From Phycisphaeraceae bacterium (GTDB lineage: Bacteria; Planctomycetota; Phycisphaerae; Phycisphaerales; Phycisphaeraceae), in the NCBI GenBank assembly GCA_029260715.1, contig JAJDCS010000008.1:1-59982 (forward strand): DNA of 59,982 bases, given 5' to 3'. The first letter of the stretch is position 1. Every line of letters begins with the position of its first letter. Under the pieces are notes generated by a model. That model was not told where the DNA came from and searched no databases. It was given only the letters and a program-made list of their open reading frames with translations. The translations under genes and the position numbers were made by a program. Below, one piece after another: positions 43,660 through 52,444 of this stretch.

Positions 43660-44838
43660 ATGATTTACTTTGACAACGCCGCAACCAGTTTCCCCAAGGC
43701 GCCGGGCGTCTCCGAGGCCATGGCCGCTTTCCTGGCGCGCGACGCGGCCAACCCCGGTCGCGCCGGGCACCGCATGGCCGTCGCCGCCGAGCGCATGCTC
43801 GACGACACCCGTCTCAAGCTTACCCGTCTGTTCGACGGGGCCGACCCCAGCCGCATGGTCTTCGCGCTCAACGGCACCGACGCGCTGAATATGGCCATCA
43901 AAGGCGTGCTGGGTCCACTGGCCGGCAAAGGCGCGCACGCGATCACCACCGTGCTGGAGCACAACTCCGTCAGCCGCCCGCTGCAAGCGATGGCCGATGC
44001 CGGGGCGATCGAACTCACACGCGTCACCTGCGACGACCAAGGCTTTGTCGACCCCGACGACATACACAAAGCGATCACGCCCAGCACCAAGCTCATCGTG
44101 ATTACCCACGCGTCAAATGTGCTGGGCACCATCCAAGACGCCGTTGCCATCGGCCAAGTCGCGCGCGAGCACGGCGTGTTGTTCTGCCTCGACGCGGCAC
44201 AGACGGCGGGCGTCGTGCCAGTCTCGATTGAGCAGATGAATATTGACCTGCTGGCCTTCCCCGGCCACAAGTCGCTGCTGGGCCCCACGGGCACCGGCGG
44301 GCTGTACGTGGGCGAACACTGCCCCGCCCCCGGAAATGGCGACACGAACCACCTACGTCCGTGGCGCGAAGGCGGCACCGGCGGCGATTCGTCCACACCC
44401 ACGCAGCCGGCCATCTACCCGTACTACCTCGAAGGCGGCACGCCCAACACCGTGGGCATCGCCGGGTTGGCCGCGGGCGTTGACTACCTGAGCAAGCAAG
44501 ACACAACTCAACTGCTAGCCCACGAGCAGGCCTTGGTGGCCAAAATCATCGAGCGGTTAGCGAGCGACGACCGCTTCACCGTCTACGGCTCGCTCGACGC
44601 GACCAAGCACGTGGGCACGGTGTCGATCAATATCCAGGGTTACGAGGCATCAGACGCAGGGTCGATCCTCGACGACAGCTTTGAGATCGCTGTGCGCCCG
44701 GGGCTACACTGCGCCCCATACGCTCACCGGCGTTTGGGAACGTTCCCATCCGGCACGGTCCGCATCAGCCCAGGACCGTTCAACACCGAAGGTGAATTGG
44801 ACACGCTATTGGACGCGCTGGACCAAATCGCCGGGTAA
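43660..44838 (+). CDS. Cysteine desulfurase family protein (class V aminotransferase)
   Basis: A 392-residue PLP enzyme that should release sulfur from cysteine as an enzyme persulfide. The start MIYFDNAATSFPKAP matches the family N-terminus, so 43660 is chosen over the longer frame from 43534. The PLP lysine is in FPGHKSLLGPTGTGGLY (K204), the aspartate site is CLDAAQTAG, and the sulfur-accepting cysteine is in RPGLHCAPYAHRRLG. The C-terminal half resembles the EF2568-type branch, separate from IscS and SufS. Being last in the sulfur cluster, it is the obvious persulfide donor for the MoaD/MoeB pair. Confidence 0.9.
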   Translation: MIYFDNAATSFPKAPGVSEAMAAFLARDAANPGRAGHRMAVAAERMLDDTRLKLTRLFDGADPSRMVFALNGTDALNMAIKGVLGPLAGKGAHAITTVLEHNSVSRPLQAMADAGAIELTRVTCDDQGFVDPDDIHKAITPSTKLIVITHASNVLGTIQDAVAIGQVAREHGVLFCLDAAQTAGVVPVSIEQMNIDLLAFPGHKSLLGPTGTGGLYVGEHCPAPGNGDTNHLRPWREGGTGGDSSTPTQPAIYPYYLEGGTPNTVGIAGLAAGVDYLSKQDTTQLLAHEQALVAKIIERLASDDRFTVYGSLDATKHVGTVSINIQGYEASDAGSILDDSFEIAVRPGLHCAPYAHRRLGTFPSGTVRISPGPFNTEGELDTLLDALDQIAG

Positions 44839-44864
44839 AGCACATTGAAAAAAACTGTCCACAA

Positions 44865-44890
44865 CGAGCCGCGCCCGTAAGGGAGCGGTC
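44865..44890 (+). repeat. Dispersed 26-bp repeat, copy 3
   Basis: Forward copy with CGTAAGGGAGCGGTC, in the 95-nt gap between the convergent cysteine desulfurase and bioF genes. Confidence 0.8.
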
Positions 44891-44933
44891 CCGATGGTGG
44901 AAAAAGCGTACCAAGCAAACACGATCAATAAAT

Positions 44934-46139
44934 CTACTGGCTCCGTTTCCACTCCAACAGCGCCTCGATCACCCGCGTGATATCGCCATCCTCCAAATCC
45001 GCTCGCAGGCTGATGCGCACACGCGCCGAATTGGGCGCGACCGTCGGCGGGCGTATCGCCGGCGCGAACAGCCCTTGCTTTTCCAACGACTCGGCTAGAT
45101 TCATCGCGGCTTGCGAGCTACCAACAATCACGGGCAGGATCGGCGTCACCGTGTCGCCGTGCCGTGTTCGCGTCGTATCAAGGCCCATGTCAATCAACGC
45201 CGCGTGCAGCCGATTGGCTAATTCCAACACGCGCCGGCGGCGCCACGGCTCTTCTTGCACGACCCGCAAAGCCGCTTGGATCACCGCCGCCTGGGCCGGC
45301 GGCACAGCCGTGGTGTAAATAAACGAGCGAGCGTGGTTGATCAGCGTGTCGATGACCTCTTGTCTGGCGGTGACGATCCCGCCCAGCCCGCCCAGCGCTT
45401 TGCTGGCCGTGCTGACCACCACGTCCACCCGGTCGCCCACGCCCCGCAACTCGCAAAGCCCAGCGCCCGTGTCGCCTAGCACACCGGTCGCGTGCGCCTC
45501 ATCGACCATCAAAACCGCGTCGTATTTGTCCGCTAGATCGCACAGCGCCGGCAGGTCGGCCGTGTCGCCGTCCATGGAAAACACACTGTCCGTAACAATG
45601 AACCGGCGGGGCGGCCGCTTGCTTTCATCCGCGGATTGATCGGCGTGCTGCTTCAATAACCGCTCGAGCTTTTGTGTTTGCAAGTGAGGGTAAACGCGCA
45701 CGTCAGCATCGCTTGCCCGCGCCGCGTCGAGCAGGCTGGCGTGGTTGAGCTTATCCACACAGATCAGATCACCGCGCCCAGCCAGCGCGCTGATCGCCGC
45801 CAGATTCGCCATGTACCCCGTCGGGCACAGCAGCGCCGCCTGGGCGTGCTTGAACGCGGCGAATTGAGATTCTGTGTCGGCGTGGACCTGGAAATGGCCG
45901 CTCGTCAGACGGCTGGCGCCGGCGCCGACACCTAACGACTCAATCGTTTCAATCGCCGCGGCTTTCAGCGCAGGGTGGTCCGCAATCGCCAAATAATCGT
46001 TGCCAGCCAGATTGACCAGCTTGACGCCGCGTCGCTCGATGTGTCGCCCGCAAGGCTGAACGGGCTCTAACCCGCGCAACAACAAATCAGAGCGTCGCTT
46101 AGACAAGTCCGTCTGAAGCTGGCGCAGCCAACGATCCAT
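44934..46139 (-). CDS. bioF: 8-amino-7-oxononanoate synthase
   Basis: A 401-residue alpha-oxoamine synthase making the first dedicated biotin intermediate from pimeloyl thioester and alanine. The PLP lysine is K247 in STASKALGG, the PLP-binding MVDEAHATG is at 211-219, and VTDSVFSMDGDTADL is typical. Closely related glycine C-acetyltransferase (Kbl) cannot be fully excluded, but the N-terminal ~30 residues (QTDLSKRRSDLLLRGLEPV) and NLAGNDYLAIADHP fit BioF better. No other bio gene is adjacent. Confidence 0.88.
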   Translation of the reverse strand: MDRWLRQLQTDLSKRRSDLLLRGLEPVQPCGRHIERRGVKLVNLAGNDYLAIADHPALKAAAIETIESLGVGAGASRLTSGHFQVHADTESQFAAFKHAQAALLCPTGYMANLAAISALAGRGDLICVDKLNHASLLDAARASDADVRVYPHLQTQKLERLLKQHADQSADESKRPPRRFIVTDSVFSMDGDTADLPALCDLADKYDAVLMVDEAHATGVLGDTGAGLCELRGVGDRVDVVVSTASKALGGLGGIVTARQEVIDTLINHARSFIYTTAVPPAQAAVIQAALRVVQEEPWRRRRVLELANRLHAALIDMGLDTTRTRHGDTVTPILPVIVGSSQAAMNLAESLEKQGLFAPAIRPPTVAPNSARVRISLRADLEDGDITRVIEALLEWKRSQ

Positions 46140-46169
46140 GAGGTTTAATGACGGTTACGCGGGCGTAAC

Positions 46170-46490
46170 TTATTGAGGCGGTTGTTGGGCCGGTTGCGCA
46201 GGCTGATTGTCGCTAAGGGTTTGCTTCATCAGCCGCCCGACTTTGAACTTCACCGTCCGCTTGGGCGGCACGTGAACCGGCTCAAGCGTCTTGGGGTTCT
46301 GCGCGGTCCGGGCGCGGCGCTGTTTGACTTCGAACACACCGAAGTCTCTGAATTCCAACCGGTTATTCTTGCCAAGCTCTACGATGATGCTGTCAAGAAA
46401 GCTCTGGACGATCTTCTTGACAACAACGCGCTTTTGCTTGGTGGCGTCGGCGATCTGATCAATGAGTTCTTTTTTGGTAATCGTGGCCAT
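46170..46490 (-). CDS. HU/IHF-family nucleoid protein
   Basis: A 106-residue DNA-bending protein: helical dimer part ITKKELIDQIADATKQKR, the DNA-binding arm RLEFRDFGVFEVKQRRARTA, and the arm tip NPKTLEPVHVPPKRTVKFK. A Gln/Pro-rich tail of 14 residues (NQPAQPAQQPPQ) extends beyond the usual end. A GGGAG ribosome site precedes the start. It may work as a homodimer. Confidence 0.94.
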   Translation of the reverse strand: MATITKKELIDQIADATKQKRVVVKKIVQSFLDSIIVELGKNNRLEFRDFGVFEVKQRRARTAQNPKTLEPVHVPPKRTVKFKVGRLMKQTLSDNQPAQPAQQPPQ

Positions 46491-46713
46491 CTAGTCAGCT
46501 CCCAGTGCTCAACACTAAAGTACCTCATTTCGCATCAAAACACCGCCCGTGCATCCCGAGCCGAGCGGCTCCAAGTTTAGGGGACAGTGTATCTTATCTC
46601 ATGTCCCTGACTTCTTGTAGTATGACAAGCAAAAGCCCACCGGTCAAGGCTGAAGTAGAAGATATTCGCCGCTTGTGGCAGGGCCTCCATACCTCTAATA
46701 TCTTAATCCACAG

Positions 46714-47238
46714 ATGCCTGTGCAGATTGAACAACTACGGATCGTGCAATACCCCAACCCGGTTTTGCGCGTTAAAGCCCAGCCAATTACTGAAGTTACG
46801 GACGAAGTCCGCCGGGTGGCGCTACGCATGCTGGAGATGATGCACGAGGCCCCGGGCGTAGGTCTGGCCGCGCCGCAGGTGGGCTTGAGCTGGCAGATAT
46901 TCGTGGCCAATCCCACGCGGGAACCTGAGGATGACCAAGTGTTTATCAACCCTGTCTTGACTCGCCCAGCCAGGGAAACCGTCCCCCAAGACGAGGGCTG
47001 CCTGAGCCTGCCTGGCGTCAACGCGCCGATCTACAGGCCAAGGTCCATCACCATCGAAGCAACCGACTTGGACGGGGCAAAATTCACCATGACCAGCGGT
47101 GATCTAGCCGCCCGCGTCTGGCAACACGAGTACGACCACCTTGAAGGCATTCTAATCATCGACAGGATGGCTGAGATCGACAGAATCGCCAACAAACGCA
47201 CCCTGAAAGACCTAGAGCAGGCGTACAAGCAGAAGTAA
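46714..47238 (+). CDS. def: Peptide deformylase
   Basis: A 174-residue metalloenzyme removing the formyl group from nascent peptides. All three motifs are intact: GVGLAAPQVGLS, EGCLSLPG (metal ligand C96) and QHEYDHLEG (H138, E139, H142). It starts 33 nt before the next unit, fmt, whose product makes the substrate formyl-Met-tRNA. No clear ribosome site precedes the ATG. Confidence 0.97.
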   Translation: MPVQIEQLRIVQYPNPVLRVKAQPITEVTDEVRRVALRMLEMMHEAPGVGLAAPQVGLSWQIFVANPTREPEDDQVFINPVLTRPARETVPQDEGCLSLPGVNAPIYRPRSITIEATDLDGAKFTMTSGDLAARVWQHEYDHLEGILIIDRMAEIDRIANKRTLKDLEQAYKQK

Positions 47239-47271
47239 AACCAAGCGGCAGCCAACCCTTGGAGTGCCCCC

Positions 47272-48276
47272 ATGCGCGTGATTTTTTTCGGCGCCGGTGA
47301 ATTCGGCTTACCCACACTCCAACGCCTCCACGAAAAGCACAGCGTTGTTGCGGTCGTCACACAGCCCGACCGCCCCGCGGGCCGCCGCAAACAACTCGCA
47401 GCCACCGCGATCGCGCAGTGGGCCCAAGGCGCGGGCCTAACGGTCCACAAATCCGAGAACGTAAATGAGCCGGCTTTTGTCGAAAAAATCGCCGGTTTGA
47501 AGCCGGACGCGGGCGTGGTCATCGCGTTCGGGCAGAAGCTTAGCGATCCGCTGATCCAGGCCATGGGGCGGCTGGCCGTCAACCTCCACGCGTCGCTTTT
47601 GCCCAAGTACCGAGGGGCAGCTCCGATCAACTGGGCGATCATCAACGGTGAAACCGAAACGGGTTTATCCGTGATCAGCCTGTCACAAAAAATGGACGGC
47701 GGCCTCATCTACGGTCAAGCCAGCACACCGATCGAGCCTTTGGAAACCACAGGCGAACTGCACGACAGATTGGCGGCGATGGGCCCGGACCTTGTCGATC
47801 GCGTCCTCAACGACTTGGAGCACGACAGCCTAAACGGTCACGCCCAGGACGAATCGCTTGTCACGCGCGCCCCAAAGTTCACCAAAGCCGATAGCGCCAT
47901 CACCTTCGACGCCGACGCCCAAGACGTGCGCAACCGCATCCACGGGCTAACCCCGTGGCCCGGCGCGCGTGTGCAGTGGGTCCGGGGGGGCGGGGGGGGG
48001 AGTGCTGACAAGCCGGGCGATCCGGGGCAAACGCTGTTGATCCGGCGTGTCGAAGCCAGGCCCGACCTGTCGTGCTTCATCGGGCTAGACGCGACCGAGC
48101 AAACGCCTAAGCCGGGCACGGTGTTGGACAACCAGTGCGTGGCTGTACGCGACGGCTCGATCCGCTTGCTGGAGGTGCAACTGCCCGGCGGAAAACCCAT
48201 GCCGATCGCGGATTTTGTAAGGGGACACCCCATCAGCACTGGCGATGTCCTGCGGGCTGATGAGCCGAGCGTGTGA
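47272..48276 (+). CDS. fmt: Methionyl-tRNA formyltransferase
   Basis: A 334-residue enzyme formylating initiator Met-tRNA with 10-formyl-THF. The N-terminal domain has [15 protein letters not shown] and the catalytic loop [19 protein letters not shown] with Asn and His. The C-terminal OB-like domain begins near residue 210 and contains a short Gly-rich stretch ([12 protein letters not shown]) in a loop. It sits behind def in a standard def-fmt pair with a GGAGTG ribosome site. Confidence 0.96.
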   Translation: MRVIFFGAGEFGLPTLQRLHEKHSVVAVVTQPDRPAGRRKQLAATAIAQWAQGAGLTVHKSENVNEPAFVEKIAGLKPDAGVVIAFGQKLSDPLIQAMGRLAVNLHASLLPKYRGAAPINWAIINGETETGLSVISLSQKMDGGLIYGQASTPIEPLETTGELHDRLAAMGPDLVDRVLNDLEHDSLNGHAQDESLVTRAPKFTKADSAITFDADAQDVRNRIHGLTPWPGARVQWVRGGGGGSADKPGDPGQTLLIRRVEARPDLSCFIGLDATEQTPKPGTVLDNQCVAVRDGSIRLLEVQLPGGKPMPIADFVRGHPISTGDVLRADEPSV

Positions 48277-48281
48277 ACCGA

Positions 48282-50294
48282 TTACTCTGCATCTCGCGTC
48301 ACTTTCACCCGCTCTAGTTGCCGTATTTTCCAGGGATTAATCGGCAACCCCTCCACGCGCCGCGGGTCGTACAGCCATAGGTTCACGTAGTAAAAAATCG
48401 GCGCCACCGGCTGATGAGCGAGCACCATCGCCTCGGCTTGGCGCAGCAATTCGGCGCGGCGGGCGCGGTCGGTCTCCGCCGCTGCTTCGTGCATAAGTTG
48501 GTCGTAGTCGGCGTTGGACCATGCACAGTCGTTGTTGCCGTTGCCGGTTAGGAATTTATCGAGGAACGTGGTGGGGTCTTGGTAGTCGCCAAACCAGCTT
48601 GCGCGGCAGATGGTGTAGTCCTGGTTCTTGAGGCGTTCGCTGAAGTGCTTGCTCTCGACGGCTTCGAGTTTCACCGCCACGCCCAGGTGGGTCTGCCACG
48701 CGTGCTTGATCTGCTGGGCGATGGTGCCGTGTCCGCCTTCGGAGTTGTAGAGGATGGACAACCCGGTCAAGCCTTGGCCGTCGGGGTAGCCGGCCTGGGC
48801 CAATAATTGCTTGGCGCGTTGCGGGTCGAAGCCAACGCCCGCTTGGGCAGGCGGGTCGTAACCCGGTAGTGAGCCCGGCGGCACGAACGACAACGCTATT
48901 GGCTGCTTGTCGCCCAGGCGCGTGACCCGGTCCACGATTGTTTTCCGATCGATGCCCATGGACAGGGCGACGCGCACGCGTGGGTCGTTTAGCGGGTTGG
49001 GCGAGCCGTCGTTGAGCGTGGGTTTGCAGTTGAAATTGTAAAAATACGTCCCCGCGGCTGGGCAGACGTGTACGTCGCCGCGGTTGCGGTGGATCAGGTC
49101 CGCGGCAATGGGCTTGGCGGTGGGGATGTCGGGCACCCAATCCACCTCGCCGTTTTCGTATTTGAGTAGGGCGGTCTGCGGGCTTTCGACGATCAACTCC
49201 AAGATGCTCGTGTTGCGCATTGCCGCTCGCCCCCAGTAGTGCGGGTTGGCTGTGAGCAGCAGGCGTCTTTTGAAGAGCCACTGCTTGAGCGTGTACGGGC
49301 CGTTGCCCACCATGTGTTTGGGCTTGGTCCAGGTGGGGTCTTGGACGAGCGTGCTCGTGTCAACGTTGAAGCCGGCCATGGCTCGGACGCTGGCGGCGTG
49401 GACGGGGCTGAACGTGGCAAACGCGCACAACTCGATGAAGTAGGGGGTCGGCTGGGCCAATTCGACCCGCAGCGTGCGGTCGTCCGGGGCGGATAGGCCG
49501 ACCGTCTGGGCGAACCTTGCCTGGGCTTCCTCCCAGAGCCGCGTGGCGGATTCTGCTGTACGCGCTTCGCCCGGCTGTTGGTATTGGGCAAGTTGATTGC
49601 TACGCCACTTAAAAAACGCCTCTGCCCCACGGATGCAGAAGAACAACTGCGTGTAATCAGCAGCCGAATCGGGCAGCAAGGCTCGCTGCCAGGCGTAAAT
49701 AAAATCACCGGCTGTCACCGGGTCGCCGTTGCTCCACTTGGCGTCTGGGCGCAAGGTAAACGTATAGGCCAGCCCGTCTTCGCTAGCTTCCCAGCTTTGG
49801 GCGGCTGCGGGCTCGACCTGTAAATCATCCGGGCGCACACGCACCAGCGGCTCAAAGAGACACTCGATGATGCGGATGTCGTGTGACCAGCTAGCCTTCT
49901 GCGGGTCGAGGTAGTGGTGGGCGCTAGCGGAAATGAAGCGGAAGTCCGCTTCGTCAGCGGGGTTCCCACAGCCCGCCAATGCAACGCCGCAGACAAGCGG
50001 CAGCAGCCAGATTAAGCGACGGACTCGGGCGGCGAAGGGGAATTTAGAGCGTATTCGAAAAGCCGCCCGTGACGAGCCGCGACCGTGAGGGAGCGGTCCG
50101 CGTGGTGGGATCGCCTGATCTGGGACTTGATCGGCGTGGGGGACGCGATCCTTTTTGACCCGCTTGTTGGGCCTACATGTCCAATCGCTTGCCACGCAGC
50201 ATCGTGGGGTAAGGTGGGTTTGCCGGCATCGGGACCGCTCCCTGACGGTCGCGGCTCGTCGTGGGGCATTCTTCTCAAACAAGCTTTTATACAT
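48282..50294 (-). CDS. Oligopeptide-binding lipoprotein (OppA type) with displaced N-terminus
   Basis: 670 residues from the only available start, ATG 50294. The binding-protein part (residues ~115-665) is a full family 5 solute-binding protein: WSNGDPVTAGDFIYAWQRAL, VGNGPYTLKQWLFKRRL, VRVALSMGIDRKTIVDRVTR, WFGDYQDPTTFLDKF. The lipoprotein signal RRLIWLLPLVCGVALAGC ends at C109 and lies ~90 residues inside the reading frame. The stretch before it is a translation of two inverted copies of the dispersed repeat and the DNA between them. No ATG, GTG or TTG lies between the repeats and the signal. The protein may be missorted, or translation may start at a non-standard codon. No opp permease genes adjacent. 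Confidence 0.85.
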   Translation of the reverse strand: MYKSLFEKNAPRRAATVRERSRCRQTHLTPRCCVASDWTCRPNKRVKKDRVPHADQVPDQAIPPRGPLPHGRGSSRAAFRIRSKFPFAARVRRLIWLLPLVCGVALAGCGNPADEADFRFISASAHHYLDPQKASWSHDIRIIECLFEPLVRVRPDDLQVEPAAAQSWEASEDGLAYTFTLRPDAKWSNGDPVTAGDFIYAWQRALLPDSAADYTQLFFCIRGAEAFFKWRSNQLAQYQQPGEARTAESATRLWEEAQARFAQTVGLSAPDDRTLRVELAQPTPYFIELCAFATFSPVHAASVRAMAGFNVDTSTLVQDPTWTKPKHMVGNGPYTLKQWLFKRRLLLTANPHYWGRAAMRNTSILELIVESPQTALLKYENGEVDWVPDIPTAKPIAADLIHRNRGDVHVCPAAGTYFYNFNCKPTLNDGSPNPLNDPRVRVALSMGIDRKTIVDRVTRLGDKQPIALSFVPPGSLPGYDPPAQAGVGFDPQRAKQLLAQAGYPDGQGLTGLSILYNSEGGHGTIAQQIKHAWQTHLGVAVKLEAVESKHFSERLKNQDYTICRASWFGDYQDPTTFLDKFLTGNGNNDCAWSNADYDQLMHEAAAETDRARRAELLRQAEAMVLAHQPVAPIFYYVNLWLYDPRRVEGLPINPWKIRQLERVKVTRDAE
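50073..50258. repeat. Inverted pair of dispersed repeats at the oppA-like 5' end
   Basis: Copy 4 (50073-50098, forward) and copy 5 (50233-50258, reverse) face each other across 134 nt. The pair lies between the start codon and the lipoprotein signal of the oppA-like gene. It has the layout of a small non-autonomous inverted-repeat element, although no target duplication was seen. Confidence 0.7.
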
Positions 50295-50578
50295 GCAGGT
50301 CTATCCGTTAATCGTTATCGGGCTTTGTGTCCGCTACGCCCGGCTAGTATTGTTAAACACTCTATTCACGCTTCATTCCGTTGATACCTAGGCTCAATAA
50401 AAACGCGACTAGTTGCTGTGCCAGCCTGTCCGCCGCGCATTATCGGCCCCTACGGGTGACACGCTCAAGGTTATAGGGCAACCAGGTCGATCCCGTATTG
50501 GCTGTCCGATATTCCAAGTCTGTGTCGGCTTGGGCCGATCGCTGAAGCTGACGCAGGATACCCTGGAGGCACACTGCC
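50295..50578. other. Intergenic region before the murE unit
   Basis: 284 nt between divergent genes. No convincing reading frame. It presumably holds promoters in both directions, but none stands out; no riboswitch or terminator was recognised. Confidence 0.5.
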
Positions 50579-50776
50579 ATGATGTCCAAACACCAAATCA
50601 TTGACGAAATCCGCAAGCAGAACCGCTCCGCAGCCGTGGCGTTCTTGACCTCGTTCGACGAGCAGGACCTGCACAGCTACCTCCAACGGCTCACACGGGT
50701 GAACGGCCAGCGCGGGCGGGCCAGCGTCTGGGTGCGCCAAAGCAAGTCTCCCGCGGTGGTCGCACGCCTGCATTGA
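50579..50776 (+). CDS. Small hypothetical protein before murE
   Basis: A 65-residue protein with two adjacent ATG codons (50579, 50582) behind a good ribosome site (CTGGAGG). It is basic and helical (IIDEIRKQNRSAAVAFLTSF, DEQDLHSYLQRLTRV), without a signal peptide or metal motif. It lies 51 nt before murE and may be part of the same transcript. No family recognised; the good ribosome site and codon pattern support it being real. Confidence 0.6.
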   Translation: MMSKHQIIDEIRKQNRSAAVAFLTSFDEQDLHSYLQRLTRVNGQRGRASVWVRQSKSPAVVARLH

Positions 50777-50827
50777 ATCCAAAACCATCTTGGGGCATCC
50801 CGCTGGCCGGGTTAAGATGGATCAGCG

Positions 50828-52444
50828 ATGACCCTCGACGAACTCATCCAAGGCCTGCCCCTTAGCGTGGCCCGTGGCGACGGCGCCACGGCGATCACCG
50901 ACGTGGTGGACGACTCGCGTCAGGCTTGCCACGGCTGCGTGTTTGTCGCACGCGGCGGCACCCAGGCGGACGGTAAGCAATATATCCAAGACGCGATCCG
51001 GCGCGGTGCGGCTGCGGTCATTACCGACCGGCTGTCGCTCGGTGACGAGTCTTTATATACCGCCTCCACCAGCCGACCCGTCGCGTGGGTCTGTGGCGAG
51101 CCATCGGACATCGACCAACGCCTGGTCGGCAGGCTAGCCGATCGGTTCTGGGGCTACCCAAGTAAGAAGCTGCGGCTGGTCGGCATCACAGGCACCAACG
51201 GCAAGACCACCACCGCGTTTTTGATGCAGCACCTGCTCAACCAAGCCGGCTGCAAATGCGGCATGATCGGCACGGTATTGGTCGACGACGGCGATACTCG
51301 GGTTACTGCCACGCTCACCACGCCCGGGCCCGCGGTGATCGCAAGGCACTTAGCCGCGATGGCAGCCAACGGGTGCGAGGCCGCGGTGATTGAGGTCTCC
51401 AGCCACGCCCTTGAGCAAGGCCGCACCGACGCGATCGCCTTTGATGTGGGCGTTTTCACAAACCTGACCGGCGATCACCTGGACTACCACGGCGACATGG
51501 ACACCTACGCCACAGCCAAAGCCAAGTTGTTTGAGATGCTGCCTAGCACCGCCTGGGCTGTGGTGAATGCGGACGACCCGTATGCCCGACGCATGGTGCG
51601 AGATTGCCCCGCGCAGGTGACGTGGTGTACCGTCGCCTCTGACGAAGTGCCGCAAAACGTCTCGGAGCCGACCTGTGCCGCAAATATATTGCACCTGGGT
51701 ATCGGCCACACCCGTGTCCGGTTCGACGGGCGGTGGGGGGGTGTTGAAGCCAACCTGCCATTGGTCGGGCAACACAACGTTTGCAACGCGCTGCTGGCAG
51801 TTGCGGCGGCTAGCTTGGTCACTGATATGTCCGGCTGTCTGCAAGCAGCCCTTGAGCGGTGCAAAGGCGTACCCGGACGGCTTGAACGGGTCAGCCTGCC
51901 GGGCATCGATCGGGCGTTGCCCACGGTCTTTGTGGACTACGCCCACACGCACGATGCCCTGGACCGCGTGCTGCGGACGCTCAAAGGGCTTGTGACGGGG
52001 CGTCTAATCGTCGTGTTCGGCTGCGGGGGTGACCGCGACCGCACGAAGCGCCCCAAGATGGCCGCCGCCGCTTGCCGCTGGGCGCACCGCGTGTATATCA
52101 CCAGCGACAACCCACGTACCGAAGACCCCACGAAGATCATCCAGGACGTGCTGGCCGGCGCACCGGAAGGTGCCCGGGATCGTGTATCCGTTGTGGCCGA
52201 CCGCGCCGAAGCCATCCGCGTCGCCATCGCACAAGCCGCCCCGGACGACACCGTCCTGATCGCTGGCAAGGGACACGAGGATTACCAGATCATCGGCACG
52301 CGGAAACACCCGTTCGACGACCGACTACAAGCGGCTGATACCCTGCGTGCGTGGGTCGATGTTCGCACGCAAACCGTCGTTACAACGCAAACCTCGCAGC
52401 AGCCCGGCACCGCGAAAGCAGTGCTTGATCAATCATCAGCATGA
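50828..52444 (+). CDS. murE: UDP-MurNAc-tripeptide synthetase (meso-DAP adding)
   Basis: A 538-residue Mur ligase. The ATP loop GITGTNGKTTTAFLMQHLL starts near residue 117, the Mur motifs AVIEVSSHALEQGR and FTNLTGDHLDYHGDM follow, and DNPRTEDP near residue 427 is the meso-diaminopimelate specificity motif. The last ~25 residues (TQTVVTTQTSQQPGTAKAV) are an extra low-complexity tail. It overlaps murF by 4 nt (ATGA). Confidence 0.96.
   Translation: MTLDELIQGLPLSVARGDGATAITDVVDDSRQACHGCVFVARGGTQADGKQYIQDAIRRGAAAVITDRLSLGDESLYTASTSRPVAWVCGEPSDIDQRLVGRLADRFWGYPSKKLRLVGITGTNGKTTTAFLMQHLLNQAGCKCGMIGTVLVDDGDTRVTATLTTPGPAVIARHLAAMAANGCEAAVIEVSSHALEQGRTDAIAFDVGVFTNLTGDHLDYHGDMDTYATAKAKLFEMLPSTAWAVVNADDPYARRMVRDCPAQVTWCTVASDEVPQNVSEPTCAANILHLGIGHTRVRFDGRWGGVEANLPLVGQHNVCNALLAVAAASLVTDMSGCLQAALERCKGVPGRLERVSLPGIDRALPTVFVDYAHTHDALDRVLRTLKGLVTGRLIVVFGCGGDRDRTKRPKMAAAACRWAHRVYITSDNPRTEDPTKIIQDVLAGAPEGARDRVSVVADRAEAIRVAIAQAAPDDTVLIAGKGHEDYQIIGTRKHPFDDRLQAADTLRAWVDVRTQTVVTTQTSQQPGTAKAVLDQSSA

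Noticed and set aside
50073-50258. Inverted repeats as a CRISPR array
   Set aside because: Only two copies face each other with no regular spacers and no cas genes. No CRISPR array was seen anywhere in the window.
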